In this document: piece by piece, positions 7,496 through 15,915 of the stretch
Numbering within the stretch: the stretch's first letter is position 1
How the letters are laid out: each line of letters opens with the position of its first letter
Source of the DNA: Udaeobacter sp025935755
GTDB lineage: Bacteria; Verrucomicrobiota; Verrucomicrobiia; Chthoniobacterales; UBA10450
Reading direction: 5' to 3'
Assembly: GCA_036278715.1 (NCBI GenBank)
Contig: DASUKN010000050.1
Coordinates: 1-64,000 of the forward strand
Length of the DNA: 64,000 nucleotides
Program-made: the position numbers and the translations under genes
The notes under the pieces: generated by a model
What the model was told of the DNA's origin: nothing
What the model saw: the letters and a program-made list of their open reading frames with translations, nothing else
The model's database searches: none

Positions 7496-9166
7496 TTACT
7501 CACCGTACACGATTTTGCCGCCGACGATCGTGGTTTTGACTTTCACGTTGCGAATCGCTTCCGGTTTCAGATCGAAAATGTTATCGCTGGTAATCACCAT
7601 GTCCGCGAGTTTACCGGGCGTAATCGAGCCTTTCCTGGTTTCCTGAAATTCGGCGAACGCCGCGCCCATCGTGTACGCTTCGATCGCCTCCGGCAGCGTG
7701 ATTTTTTCCTCTGGAATCCAGCCGCCGGGATTTTTTCCATCGAGCGTGGCGCGCGTGACTGCAGCATAAATTCCCAAAATTGGATCCAGCGGAGCGACAG
7801 GCCAGTCCGTGCCGAATGCGAGCGTGACACCGTGATCGAGAAAGCTGCGCCAGGCGTAACTGTAGCGGGATCGCTCGTGACCGAGGCGGCCTTCAGCCCA
7901 GCGACCGTCGTCGATGGCGTGGTAAGGCTGCATTGAGGCGATGACGTGGAGTTTCGCGAAGCGCTCGAAGTCTTTCTGCGCCATGTGCTGCGCGTGCTCG
8001 ATGGCGAAACGCTGGTCATGATACCCGTGCTCTTTTTCGATATCGGCGAAAATATCGAGGATCATCGAGATTGCGCGGTCGCCGATCGCGTGAACCCGAA
8101 TCTGTAATCCGGCCGCGTCTGCCTGCATTAACCGGTCGCGCATTGCGCTGGGCGGATGCATTTCGTCGCTGAGCAGACCGCGATTGCCGGGATCATCAGT
8201 AAACGGCTCGAACATGTAAGCGGTTCGCGAGCCTAACGAACCGTCGGCATAACCTTTGATTGCGCCGAGCCTCAGATAACTCGAGCCCCAGGCGTGTCGA
8301 ATCCCAACCTTCGCCTGGTCGCGCCAGTCAGTCTCCATCGGCGCCGCGTAAATGCGGGTGGTGAGTTCGCCTTTCTCGGCCACCTCCGAATAGGCGGCAA
8401 CGTCTGCAAACTCCGGGTTCATGTGCTGCACGCTCGTCACTCCGAGCGATCCTGCGTGTTTGATTGCTGCCCGAACAGCGCGAAGGCGCTGTTCATTCGT
8501 CATCGGCGGGACAGCTTTGTAGATCAGTGGCATCGCTGCGTCTTTGAAAATGCCGGTAGGATTTCCGCCTGCATCACGAACGATTACTCCGCCCCCCACT
8601 TCCGGCGTCTTTGCGTCAATGCAGGCCAACTTCATCGCTGCCGAATTCGCAAGCGCTTCGTGTCCGTCATAGCGCTCGACAAAAATCGGAGTGTCCCCCG
8701 TGACCGGGTCCACCAGATCTTTGGTTGGAAGCTTTTGGTCAGGCCATTTGGTTTCGTCCCATCGGCCGCCCAGGATCCATTCGCCCTTCGACGTCTTCTT
8801 CGCCTGGGCCGCAATGCGTTTTGCGAATTCTTCCGGCGTCGCGGCATCGGTAAGTTGAACTTGATCGAGTTGTGCACCGCCCTGGATGAAATGCACATGG
8901 GCATCGTTAAATCCCGGCAGCACCAGTTTTCCGCCTGCGTCGATCACCTTGGTTTGTGGACCGCGCCACAAATCAATGTCAGCGCGCGAGCCCACTGCGA
9001 CGATGCGATCTCCGATCACGGCGACTGCTTCGGCTTTTGGCTGGTGTTTATCTACCGTGTAAACGGCGGCGTTAGTGACAATCAAAGTTGCCGAAGGTTT
9101 CGACTCTGCGTTGGCGTTCAGAGCGGCCATCATCACCAAGAGATAAACTGGGAAATTAGACTTCAT
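7496..9166 (-). CDS. exported YtcJ-type metal-dependent amidohydrolase
   Basis: About 556 residues from the ATG at 9164-9166, which begins a signal peptide (MKSNFPVYLLVMMAALNANA); two earlier in-frame Met codons would bury it. Amidohydrolase-superfamily TIM-barrel features are present in order: GFNDAHVHF metal-binding HxH near residue 80, RVHAIGDRAIS and AIEHAQHM in the second half, and AFGTDWPVAPLDP near the end, followed by a composite beta-sandwich end (GKLADMVITSDNIFDL). This is the family of YtcJ and N-substituted formamide deformylase NfdA, acting on C-N bonds of amides. The real substrate is unknown. Export to the periplasm suggests scavenging or detoxification of an external compound. 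Confidence 0.85.
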   Translation of the reverse strand: MKSNFPVYLLVMMAALNANAESKPSATLIVTNAAVYTVDKHQPKAEAVAVIGDRIVAVGSRADIDLWRGPQTKVIDAGGKLVLPGFNDAHVHFIQGGAQLDQVQLTDAATPEEFAKRIAAQAKKTSKGEWILGGRWDETKWPDQKLPTKDLVDPVTGDTPIFVERYDGHEALANSAAMKLACIDAKTPEVGGGVIVRDAGGNPTGIFKDAAMPLIYKAVPPMTNEQRLRAVRAAIKHAGSLGVTSVQHMNPEFADVAAYSEVAEKGELTTRIYAAPMETDWRDQAKVGIRHAWGSSYLRLGAIKGYADGSLGSRTAYMFEPFTDDPGNRGLLSDEMHPPSAMRDRLMQADAAGLQIRVHAIGDRAISMILDIFADIEKEHGYHDQRFAIEHAQHMAQKDFERFAKLHVIASMQPYHAIDDGRWAEGRLGHERSRYSYAWRSFLDHGVTLAFGTDWPVAPLDPILGIYAAVTRATLDGKNPGGWIPEEKITLPEAIEAYTMGAAFAEFQETRKGSITPGKLADMVITSDNIFDLKPEAIRNVKVKTTIVGGKIVYGE

Positions 9167-9270
9167 GATCGTGTGACAATCCGAGAGCATTTTGTTCAGC
9201 ACGAATCGAATTCGGTCAAGTGAAAGCGGGTAACTGTTACATTGCCACAAACGCCGAAACTATTTCATAA

Positions 9271-9350
9271 TGTCATTCTGAGCGAAGCGAAGAATCTCGG
9301 ATCGTTTGAAAGGGAAAATTCAGAGATGTTTCGCTTCGCTCAACATGACA
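9271..9350. repeat. 80-bp imperfect palindromic (MITE-like) repeat
   Basis: Left arm 9271-9297 (TGTCATTCTGAGCGAAGCGA, then AGAATCT) and right arm 9323-9350 (GAGATGTTTCGCTTCGCTCA, then ACATGACA) are near-complementary, separated by about 25 bases. This TGTCATTCTGAGCGAAGCGA sequence is, to my knowledge, a dispersed palindromic element seen in many bacterial genomes. It sits between the divergently arranged amidohydrolase and acetyltransferase genes and carries no coding capacity. Confidence 0.8.
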
Positions 9351-9369
9351 CATCGTTTTTCTTGACGAC

Positions 9370-9795
9370 ATGACCGACAAGATCGTTACCCGGGAATTTT
9401 CGATCGCAGATTACGAGGCGGCGCTTGAGCTCTGGCAACGGGTCGAAGGTGTCGAAGTCGCCGAGGGAGATGACAAAGAAGGCATTGCTCAATTCCTCGC
9501 GCGCAATCCGGGGCTGAGCCGGGTCGCAACCGATGGGCCGATACTTGTGGGTGTGATCATGTGCGGGCATGACGGACGTCGCGGACACATTTATCATCTG
9601 GCAGTCGATCCTGCGTACCGCCGGTATGGAGTTGGCAAGCGGCTGGTGCACGAATGTCTGGATCAATTACGCCAGGCAGGCGTGATACGCGCGATTATCC
9701 TGGTGTCCGACAATAATCCTGGCGGCGCTGAATTCTGGAAGCGCGCCGGGTGGGAGGATATTCCCGGCGCGATGGCAATGGGAGTTGATGTGTAG
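9370..9795 (+). CDS. GNAT family N-acetyltransferase
   Basis: A 141-residue protein covering one GNAT fold. The acetyl-CoA pyrophosphate-binding motif A is clear: HIYHLAVDPAYRRYGVGKRL around residues 75-96, with the RxYGVGK loop. The C-terminal beta strand (AEFWKRAGWED) is also typical. The family transfers acetyl from acetyl-CoA to an amine on a small molecule, peptide or protein; the acceptor cannot be inferred. A palindromic repeat separates it from the amidohydrolase upstream, so it is probably transcribed alone or with mtnA downstream (gap about 50 bases). Confidence 0.85.
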   Translation: MTDKIVTREFSIADYEAALELWQRVEGVEVAEGDDKEGIAQFLARNPGLSRVATDGPILVGVIMCGHDGRRGHIYHLAVDPAYRRYGVGKRLVHECLDQLRQAGVIRAIILVSDNNPGGAEFWKRAGWEDIPGAMAMGVDV

Positions 9796-9848
9796 CAGCG
9801 ATCAATGGTCCAGTTGTGCCGTTCGGAGCGAGATCATAACCTCAGGGT

Positions 9849-10991
9849 GTGAAAGTTGACGGTAAACAGTTCCGGACCATCTGGCGTAAGCCAGGGGACG
9901 AATGCGTCGTGCAGCTGATCGATCAGCGATTTTTGCCGCACGATTTTGTGATCGAAGAGGTTCGCGGCGCGGACCAAATGGCCAGGGCGATTCGTGAGAT
10001 GCACGTGCGCGGTGCGGGATTGATCGGCGCGAGTGCAGGATACGGGATGTATCTGGCAGTCCTCGAAGCTGCGCGGCAAAAATCATTCGATGAACAGACC
10101 GCCGCCGCAGCAGCGCAACTCCGGGCGACGCGACCGACGGCGGTGAATCTTTCATGGGCAATCGACAGGCAATTACAAGCTATCGCCGGGGGACAAACCG
10201 CGGAGGAAAAAATCGCCCTGGCATCGCGCACTGCAGACTTAATTGCGGATGAAGATGCGGAGCATTGCAGAAGGATCGGGCAACATGGCCTGGCGCTGAT
10301 TCAGCAGATCGCGAGAAGCAAGCCTAACAAGAAGCTTAACGTGCTTACTCATTGCAACGCGGGTTGGCTGGCATTTGTGGATTACGGTTCGGCGACGGCA
10401 CCGATCTACGCCGGGCACGAGAAAGGCTTGCCACTGCATGTGTGGGTGACTGAAACGCGACCGCGAAACCAGGGCTCCAAACTCACTGCGTGGGAACTGG
10501 GGCAGCAAGGTGTGTCACATACGGTGGTCGCAGACAGCGCAGCCGGTCATTTGATGCAACGCGGTGAAGTCGATCTGGTAATTGTCGGGAGCGACCGCAC
10601 CACGCACACGGGGGACGTGGCCAATAAAATTGGTACCTATCTGGAGGCGTTAGCCGCTAAGGCCAACGATATCCCGTTCTACGTCGCACTCCCTTCGTCC
10701 TCGATCGATTGGAAGATGCGCGACGGCAAAGACATTCCGATCGAGGAGCGTGGCGCGGAAGAAGTAAAGAACGCCGATGGCTGGCGTGATGGCCAGCACA
10801 CGGTTGTCCGCATTGCGCCAGATCAAAGCGCCGCAGCCAACTACGGCTTCGATGTGACGCCGAGAAACCTGGTAACCGGTCTGATCACGGAGCGCGGCGT
10901 TTGCGAACCAAACGAGAAAAGCATCCGAGCGCTTTTTCCTGAGCGGCCGAATGGAGGGCGACGATTTGGGGAGCTGTCGATTTGCTGCTGA
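9849..10991 (+). CDS. mtnA: S-methyl-5-thioribose-1-phosphate isomerase
   Basis: A 380-residue protein with a GTG start. It matches the MtnA/eIF2B-alpha-like family: MHVRGAGLIGASAGYGMY, THCNAGWLAFVDYGSATAPI with the catalytic Cys near residue 170, and VGSDRTTHTGDVANKIGTY with the catalytic Asp near residue 245. MtnA converts methylthioribose-1-phosphate to methylthioribulose-1-phosphate in methionine salvage. The next gene is a class II aldolase-family protein that could supply the following dehydratase step (MtnB). No mtnC, mtnD or mtnK is present nearby. The related eIF2B-like ribose-1,5-bisphosphate isomerase is a less likely alternative. Confidence 0.9.
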   Translation: MKVDGKQFRTIWRKPGDECVVQLIDQRFLPHDFVIEEVRGADQMARAIREMHVRGAGLIGASAGYGMYLAVLEAARQKSFDEQTAAAAAQLRATRPTAVNLSWAIDRQLQAIAGGQTAEEKIALASRTADLIADEDAEHCRRIGQHGLALIQQIARSKPNKKLNVLTHCNAGWLAFVDYGSATAPIYAGHEKGLPLHVWVTETRPRNQGSKLTAWELGQQGVSHTVVADSAAGHLMQRGEVDLVIVGSDRTTHTGDVANKIGTYLEALAAKANDIPFYVALPSSSIDWKMRDGKDIPIEERGAEEVKNADGWRDGQHTVVRIAPDQSAAANYGFDVTPRNLVTGLITERGVCEPNEKSIRALFPERPNGGRRFGELSICC

Positions 10992-11093
10992 CGGCTGGGA
11001 AACCGTCACTCCCTGTGACTCACGTTCAACGGTTATATCTTTGATCGTTCCTTCAAGGTTGAGTTGCGCGTCTGGCGGCGCTAAGCAGAACTC

Positions 11094-11708
11094 GTGAGTG
11101 AGTACGTAAAATTTACATACCACCGCGCGAGTGCAGACATGGCGCCGTTGGAGCAGCTTGCCGAATTGAATGCCTGCAGACGGAACCTTGTGGATCATCA
11201 CTTGTTAGGCGTGTATCCAAATGGCGTCGGGTTCGGCAACGTGAGCGTCCGCGACGGCCGGACGGCGTGTTTTTACATCACCGGTTCCGCGACGGGCGGT
11301 CTCCCCGAATTGGCACTGGCTGATTGCGTACGAGTTGTGATGTACGATTTCGCAAGGAATTGGCTCAGCTATGAAGGCACTGCACTCCCGTCATCGGAAT
11401 CGTTAACGCATGCCGCAATTTACCAGTCTGATCCCTCGGTATCGGCCGTAATTCATTGTCACGACCCGGTTTTGTGGCGGGCGCTTGTCGATCGCGTTCC
11501 GACAACTTCGAAGAGAGTTGCCTACGGCACGCCCGAGATGGCCTGCGAAATCATGCGGCTGTTCGAGACCACTGACGTCAGAAGCGAAAAAATTTTCATC
11601 ATGGCGGGTCATCAAGATGGCATTCTCGCTTTCGGCAAAAACCTCGAGGACGCATTCAAGGTTCTGATGCGCGCGCGAGAAAGAACCGGGCAACGACCGG
11701 GGAATTAA
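11094..11708 (+). CDS. class II aldolase/adducin family protein, possible MtnB-like dehydratase
   Basis: A 204-residue protein with GTG start. Class II aldolase features: GVGFGNVSVRDG near residue 45 (substrate phosphate loop), AVIHCHDPVLW near residue 120 giving the first metal-binding His pair, and a late IMAGHQDGILAFGKN supplying a further His. The family includes fuculose-phosphate aldolase, ribulose-5-phosphate epimerase and methylthioribulose-1-phosphate dehydratase (MtnB). Its place 100 bases after mtnA suggests a salvage role, but the sequence differs enough from canonical MtnB that I would not assign the symbol. Confidence 0.75.
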   Translation: MSEYVKFTYHRASADMAPLEQLAELNACRRNLVDHHLLGVYPNGVGFGNVSVRDGRTACFYITGSATGGLPELALADCVRVVMYDFARNWLSYEGTALPSSESLTHAAIYQSDPSVSAVIHCHDPVLWRALVDRVPTTSKRVAYGTPEMACEIMRLFETTDVRSEKIFIMAGHQDGILAFGKNLEDAFKVLMRARERTGQRPGN

Positions 11709-11805
11709 CGCTCGGGCAGCCGTCGACTTGTGATGGTGACGACTGGGAAGCGTCACTCCTCGAGGAGTCTGCGTTGACACTCATTTAGGTGGACGTACGC
11801 TGCGC

Positions 11806-12804
11806 ATGCGAATGCATGACAACGCTTCGGGTCGGAAGGAAAAGCGGAGCATTAGCCGCCGGAAATTTGTTGCAGTTACTTTAGGGAGCGGAGCGGCGCT
11901 TCTGGCGGGCAAACCCGATATAATTGCTGGAGCTAACGCGGCAACACCATCGAACATGGCTACCAATCCCACTTTTAATCTTGGCGGCGACTTGAGCGTT
12001 CATCGACTTGGCTTTGGTGCGATGCGCGTCACAGGGCAGGGCATTTGGGGTTGGCCGGCCGATCGACAAAACGCGCTGAAAGTTCTCAGACGGGCAGTCG
12101 AGTTGGGCGTGAATTTGATCGACACAGCCGATGCATACGGTCCCGATACAAGCGAACTGCTCATCGCCGAAGCACTTTATCCTTATCCGAAAGGGCTGGT
12201 CATCGCGACCAAAGGCGGCCTCACACGCCCCGGCCCTGGTCAGTGGGTGCCAAACTGCCGGCCCGACCACCTTAAGCAGGCGCTCGATGGCAGCCTCAAA
12301 CGGCTGCGCCTCGACCAGATCGATTTATATCAATTGCACACGGTGGATTCCAAAGTGCCGATTGAAGAATCCGTCGGCGCTCTCAAACAAATGCAGGACG
12401 CCGGAAAAATCCGGCACATCGGTTTATCGAACGTTGACCGCGGTGAAATCGATCGGGCGCGCAAGATTGTTTCAATCGCGAGCGTGCAGAACCGTTACAA
12501 CATCGAAGACCGCGCATCGGAAGATGTTCTAGTCTATTGTGAAAAAGAAAAACTTGGGTTTCTGCCATGGTTCCCGATAGGAGGAAGCCGGGGATTGAAA
12601 CCGGAAAATCCGCTCAACACTGCGGCAAAGGCACATGGCGTCAGTGTATTTCAAGTAGCACTGGCCTGGCTTTTGGAGCGATCGCCCGTAATGCTGCCGA
12701 TCCCCGGAACGTCATCGCTGGCGCACCTGGAAGAAAACGTCGCAGCCTCCAAACTCAAATTAATGCCGGAAGAATGGAAGGCGATTGACGCCCTGAAAGG
12801 TTAG
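11806..12804 (+). CDS. Tat-exported aldo/keto reductase
   Basis: A 332-residue protein. The N-terminus carries a twin-arginine signal: SRRKFVAVTLGSGAALLAG with RR at about residues 18-19 and an ANA-type cleavage region near residue 45. The rest is a complete aldo/keto reductase barrel: LGFGAMRVTG, NLIDTADAYG (catalytic Asp and Tyr), VIATKGG (Lys), YQLHTVD (His), and a C-terminal IPGTSSLAHLEENV nucleotide-binding segment. It is closest in style to the YakC/oxidoreductase subgroup. Tat export would fit a protein folded with NADP(H) before secretion. The stop overlaps the convergent next gene by a few bases. An 11-bp-scale palindrome (ACTCCTCGAGGAGT) lies upstream at 11755-11768. Confidence 0.85.
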   Translation: MRMHDNASGRKEKRSISRRKFVAVTLGSGAALLAGKPDIIAGANAATPSNMATNPTFNLGGDLSVHRLGFGAMRVTGQGIWGWPADRQNALKVLRRAVELGVNLIDTADAYGPDTSELLIAEALYPYPKGLVIATKGGLTRPGPGQWVPNCRPDHLKQALDGSLKRLRLDQIDLYQLHTVDSKVPIEESVGALKQMQDAGKIRHIGLSNVDRGEIDRARKIVSIASVQNRYNIEDRASEDVLVYCEKEKLGFLPWFPIGGSRGLKPENPLNTAAKAHGVSVFQVALAWLLERSPVMLPIPGTSSLAHLEENVAASKLKLMPEEWKAIDALKG

Positions 12805-13334
12805 CCGCTGAAGGGCGTTGGAAAGATAAACGGAGTACCAGTCGGTGTAGGTGTTACACTGAAGAACGGAAACGGAGTAGGACTGAAGATCGGTATAGCC
12901 GTCGGGCTCGCGCCTCCGCCGCCACCACCTCCGCTGCCTTCGTCACGCTCTTTTCTATAAGTGATGAAGAGCTTTGCACCGACGACAGGTTTGATCTTCA
13001 CGATAGCGGGCCCTGCGATGGTCAGTCGGTTACTAACTTCGGGAGCGGTCTGCGTGTTAGCCCCAGTGCTAAAATCAACTCGCGCCGCTGTGAGAACATT
13101 GGCGCTTCCGCCATTTGGGGTGTCACCCGGCAGAACCACCTCAATGACGCCTCGATCTGTGCCACCGTCTTGAGTGAAGTTGGTGATCTTCATGAAGTGA
13201 TCGCCAGGCACCGTGATTTCAAGCACCGGATCGCTGCTCTGGATGATCTTGCTTTTAAAAGGATTCGCCAGGGAAGCTGCTGCGGTACCGAAAAAAACCG
13301 CAGCGACGAAAAACCGCACGCTGAGCGTTTTCAT
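12801..13334 (-). CDS. secreted protein with Pro/Thr-rich tail
   Basis: A 177-residue protein with a signal peptide (MKTLSVRFFVAAVFFGTAAASLA). The central part looks like a small beta-sandwich domain (DPVLEITVPGDHFMKITNF, then RGVIEVVLPGD). A run of eight glycines then leads into a low-complexity end built from repeated (T/S)PTP(F/T) units (FSPTPFPFFSVTPTPTG), possibly a flexible linker or glycosylated stalk. The stop codon overlaps that of the convergent aldo/keto reductase. No named family recognised. Confidence 0.6.
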   Translation of the reverse strand: MKTLSVRFFVAAVFFGTAAASLANPFKSKIIQSSDPVLEITVPGDHFMKITNFTQDGGTDRGVIEVVLPGDTPNGGSANVLTAARVDFSTGANTQTAPEVSNRLTIAGPAIVKIKPVVGAKLFITYRKERDEGSGGGGGGGASPTAIPIFSPTPFPFFSVTPTPTGTPFIFPTPFSG

Positions 13335-13477
13335 GAGTTAACAGATAAACTCGATTTATTTTTGAGCCACTGAAATCGCGTGGTCGTCATTATGGCTCCG
13401 TTTCTACCGCCAAATATTTGATCGAGCATTGAAGTGATTGTTCCGTCACGGTTATCGCCATCGGTGGCGCGTGCTCA

Positions 13478-14752
13478 TCACTTGAGCGGGCCGGGAACGA
13501 GCCGATCCTGGACGGTTATTCCGCGCTTTTCTAATTCATTGCGTAAACGGGGCGAGACTTCTCCCGAAAGATCGACAGAGATATGCGGGCTTTGATTGGA
13601 TTTTCCGGCGAGCTTTTGTACGTCAGCTGTGAAACTGGCGGCGCCCGATGTCCAGGCAGCATAATCCCACTGTAAAGCGACGATTATTGTTCCGTCTTTG
13701 GCAACGCAAATCGGAAAGTCACCAAGCATTACGATCCGGGCGATCGGAGTTGTTTGATTGATCTGATCCATCAACGCAGCGGTGTAAACGCAAAAGAGAG
13801 CATCAGCTTCGGTGGTGCTTCTCCGGGCCGCAGCTTTCACGAAGGCACCACGATTGGCCACGCCTTTAAGCGCTTTCAGGTGGACCGCGAAGGCTGTCGC
13901 TTGTGTCGGCGTAAAAGCACCGCCGTGAAGAATCTGTTGCGTGTCGCTCGAACTGGCGCCCATCGCACGGAATGTAGAGCGATTGATTTCCTCAAGTTCG
14001 GACGGCGTTTTTTCGCGCAGAAGGTCCTCGACGGTACTGTTTACATTGGTCACGGTAAGTATCGCTTTCGCCGCTCCACTGATTGGCAGTGTAGCGACGC
14101 TAAAACCGAATCCTCCCGCCCACGAAGCCCAGGCGACATCGTCCAGTTGCTTTTGCAGCACAGTGTTGGTGCTATAGGGATCGACTCCCATGTCGAGCGC
14201 GATCTTTCTTTTTTTGTCCGAGTAACCAATCGCGTCCTTCAATCTTCTGCCGTCGCCCACATCATCGTTTCCGCCTTTCCCGACGTTCTCGACGCTCTCT
14301 TTGGCGCGCCCGAGAAATTTCATGAGTCCTTTCGGTACGTTAGCAATCGCCTGGGCGGGATCCCTGGCGATGTTCTTCGCGGAGTTGAGCGGGCTTTTGG
14401 CTGCAGCAAGGAGTGAGTTCTTGAACTCGTCGGTACGTGAAACTTCTCGCAGCCGTGCGATTGCATCGATTTCCTTCAGGCGTTGCAGCAGCATTTCGTT
14501 TCCATCTGCTTCAAAAACGCCAAAGTCTGAATCAATCGTGAACTGATTCATGCCTGCGCTTGTCGGCACCGGATCGCGCACAGCGAAATGCGGTCCCTGG
14601 AGGAACTCCGGCTTCAAAATCTCACTCGCTTTGAGCTCCGGTAATTCTTCAAACACCGGTTCTGCGCGCCGCACTTCGAACGGTTGCGGTGTTTGCGCGA
14701 GACATTGAAGAGTCGCAGCAAACGTTAGCGCTAGAACCAGGTTCCTGTTCAT
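13478..14752 (-). CDS. secreted protein of unknown function
   Basis: A 424-residue protein with a signal peptide (MNRNLVLALTFAATLQCLAQ). The first 130 residues are acidic and helical, and the segment NSAKNIARDPAQAIANVPKG suggests an amphipathic helical region. A middle stretch (ASWAGGFGFSVATLPISGAA) is weakly hydrophobic. The C-terminal part (RIVMLGDFPICVAKDGTIIV, then SPRLRNELEKRGITVQDRL) appears to be an alpha/beta domain; the final segment resembles a helix-turn packing at the end of a domain. I do not recognise the family. It probably acts in the periplasm. Confidence 0.6.
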   Translation of the reverse strand: MNRNLVLALTFAATLQCLAQTPQPFEVRRAEPVFEELPELKASEILKPEFLQGPHFAVRDPVPTSAGMNQFTIDSDFGVFEADGNEMLLQRLKEIDAIARLREVSRTDEFKNSLLAAAKSPLNSAKNIARDPAQAIANVPKGLMKFLGRAKESVENVGKGGNDDVGDGRRLKDAIGYSDKKRKIALDMGVDPYSTNTVLQKQLDDVAWASWAGGFGFSVATLPISGAAKAILTVTNVNSTVEDLLREKTPSELEEINRSTFRAMGASSSDTQQILHGGAFTPTQATAFAVHLKALKGVANRGAFVKAAARRSTTEADALFCVYTAALMDQINQTTPIARIVMLGDFPICVAKDGTIIVALQWDYAAWTSGAASFTADVQKLAGKSNQSPHISVDLSGEVSPRLRNELEKRGITVQDRLVPGPLK

Positions 14753-14824
14753 GGATTCAGATGCCGATACTAAATCACCGCGCTGATGTGAAGCTTGAAC
14801 TTATGACGTGTGCTATCGCGATTG

Positions 14825-15808
14825 CTAATCGCTTCGCGGTAAACCGTCGCGGATGACGCGCGAGAAATCCGGATTTTGGTCTGCGGCTTGCGCGCGTTTG
14901 TTGATCAGGCTGCGCCGTTTCAATTCAGCGAAAGAGAATCCGCCGGTAGCAATGGCGTGATCCTGATAGAGCATTTCATCCATCTTTCCATTAAGCAGAA
15001 TGCGCCAATCCCATGGTGCACGGATTTTCACGGCACGCTGTGTGCGAATGCTGGTCGTGCAGTTGCTTGTAACAGCATTGTACCAACGCGGATTCTCGTG
15101 CAGAGCGTTCAGTGTTTTCATGTATTCAAGAAACCTTTCCCGCGCCTGGGCTGGAGAAGCCAGGGTATGATAAAGATAAACGTCCTCGCGCCGGTAGTTC
15201 GTGCGTAGACGAATGCAATCACGCTCATCAGCTACGACGTAAATAAGAGCGTACTGCCGATAAAAACCTTCCAACGTGGAGTACTGTTGTCCAAGTGTCT
15301 TGCGCGTTTCGATGGAGAAACAGAGGGGAAGTCCGTCTGAAAATTGAAAGCTCACAATAGGATGGGCGATCCATGGCGAGCCCCAGTAGTTGATAGCCGC
15401 GTCCATACCGGTGATCTGCGACAGCCGCATCGTCCGCGTTTCCCACTGACAGGTGAAATCCGTTTCGGTGCGGTAATCACAGTTCCGCACGTTGTGGATG
15501 GTCATCTTATCGCCGTTGACGTCCGCCCATGCTGTCCGAGCAACGTCCGGCTGCCACTCGCGATCGTTGCGAGGCTTCAACGTAAACCACCACACGTCGA
15601 CAACCGCGAACGCAACAAAAAGGATCGCAAGTTTCAGTAGTTTTCCGCGAACCAATATCACGCTCGCGACCAGCACGATGAGGAACACGATTGCTATGAG
15701 TGGACCGGCCTTTGGGAAATCGAAATAGAGCGCGCCAAATGCCCATGCGGCGCAGAGAACCGCAGCGACCCAAGCCAACGCGAACAGGATGAATCGGAGC
15801 AATTTCAT
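14825..15808 (-). CDS. DUF4105 (Lnb N-terminal domain-like) membrane protein
   Basis: A 327-residue protein. Two or three N-terminal helices (FILFALAWVAAVLCAAWAF; IAIVFLIVLVASVILV; LAILFVAFAVVDVWWF) anchor a periplasmic DUF4105 domain. The domain shows NCDYRTETDF, the aromatic WETRTMRLSQI region, LIYVVADERDCIRLRTNYRR, and YNAVTSNCTTSIRT with the conserved Cys expected to be catalytic (papain-like fold). The related N-terminal domain of Lnb is tied to lipoprotein intramolecular acyl transfer. A lipid- or lipoprotein-modifying role is therefore possible but unproven here. Confidence 0.8.
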   Translation of the reverse strand: MKLLRFILFALAWVAAVLCAAWAFGALYFDFPKAGPLIAIVFLIVLVASVILVRGKLLKLAILFVAFAVVDVWWFTLKPRNDREWQPDVARTAWADVNGDKMTIHNVRNCDYRTETDFTCQWETRTMRLSQITGMDAAINYWGSPWIAHPIVSFQFSDGLPLCFSIETRKTLGQQYSTLEGFYRQYALIYVVADERDCIRLRTNYRREDVYLYHTLASPAQARERFLEYMKTLNALHENPRWYNAVTSNCTTSIRTQRAVKIRAPWDWRILLNGKMDEMLYQDHAIATGGFSFAELKRRSLINKRAQAADQNPDFSRVIRDGLPRSD

Positions 15809-15915
15809 TCCTGCGACGACTCAACGTGCGCAGCACATTTGAGCGACGGGTGAGAACGTAATCAAATACCGAAATGAACCTTCGCTCCGCGAACCGCAGC
15901 GATGGGTCGTTAGGC

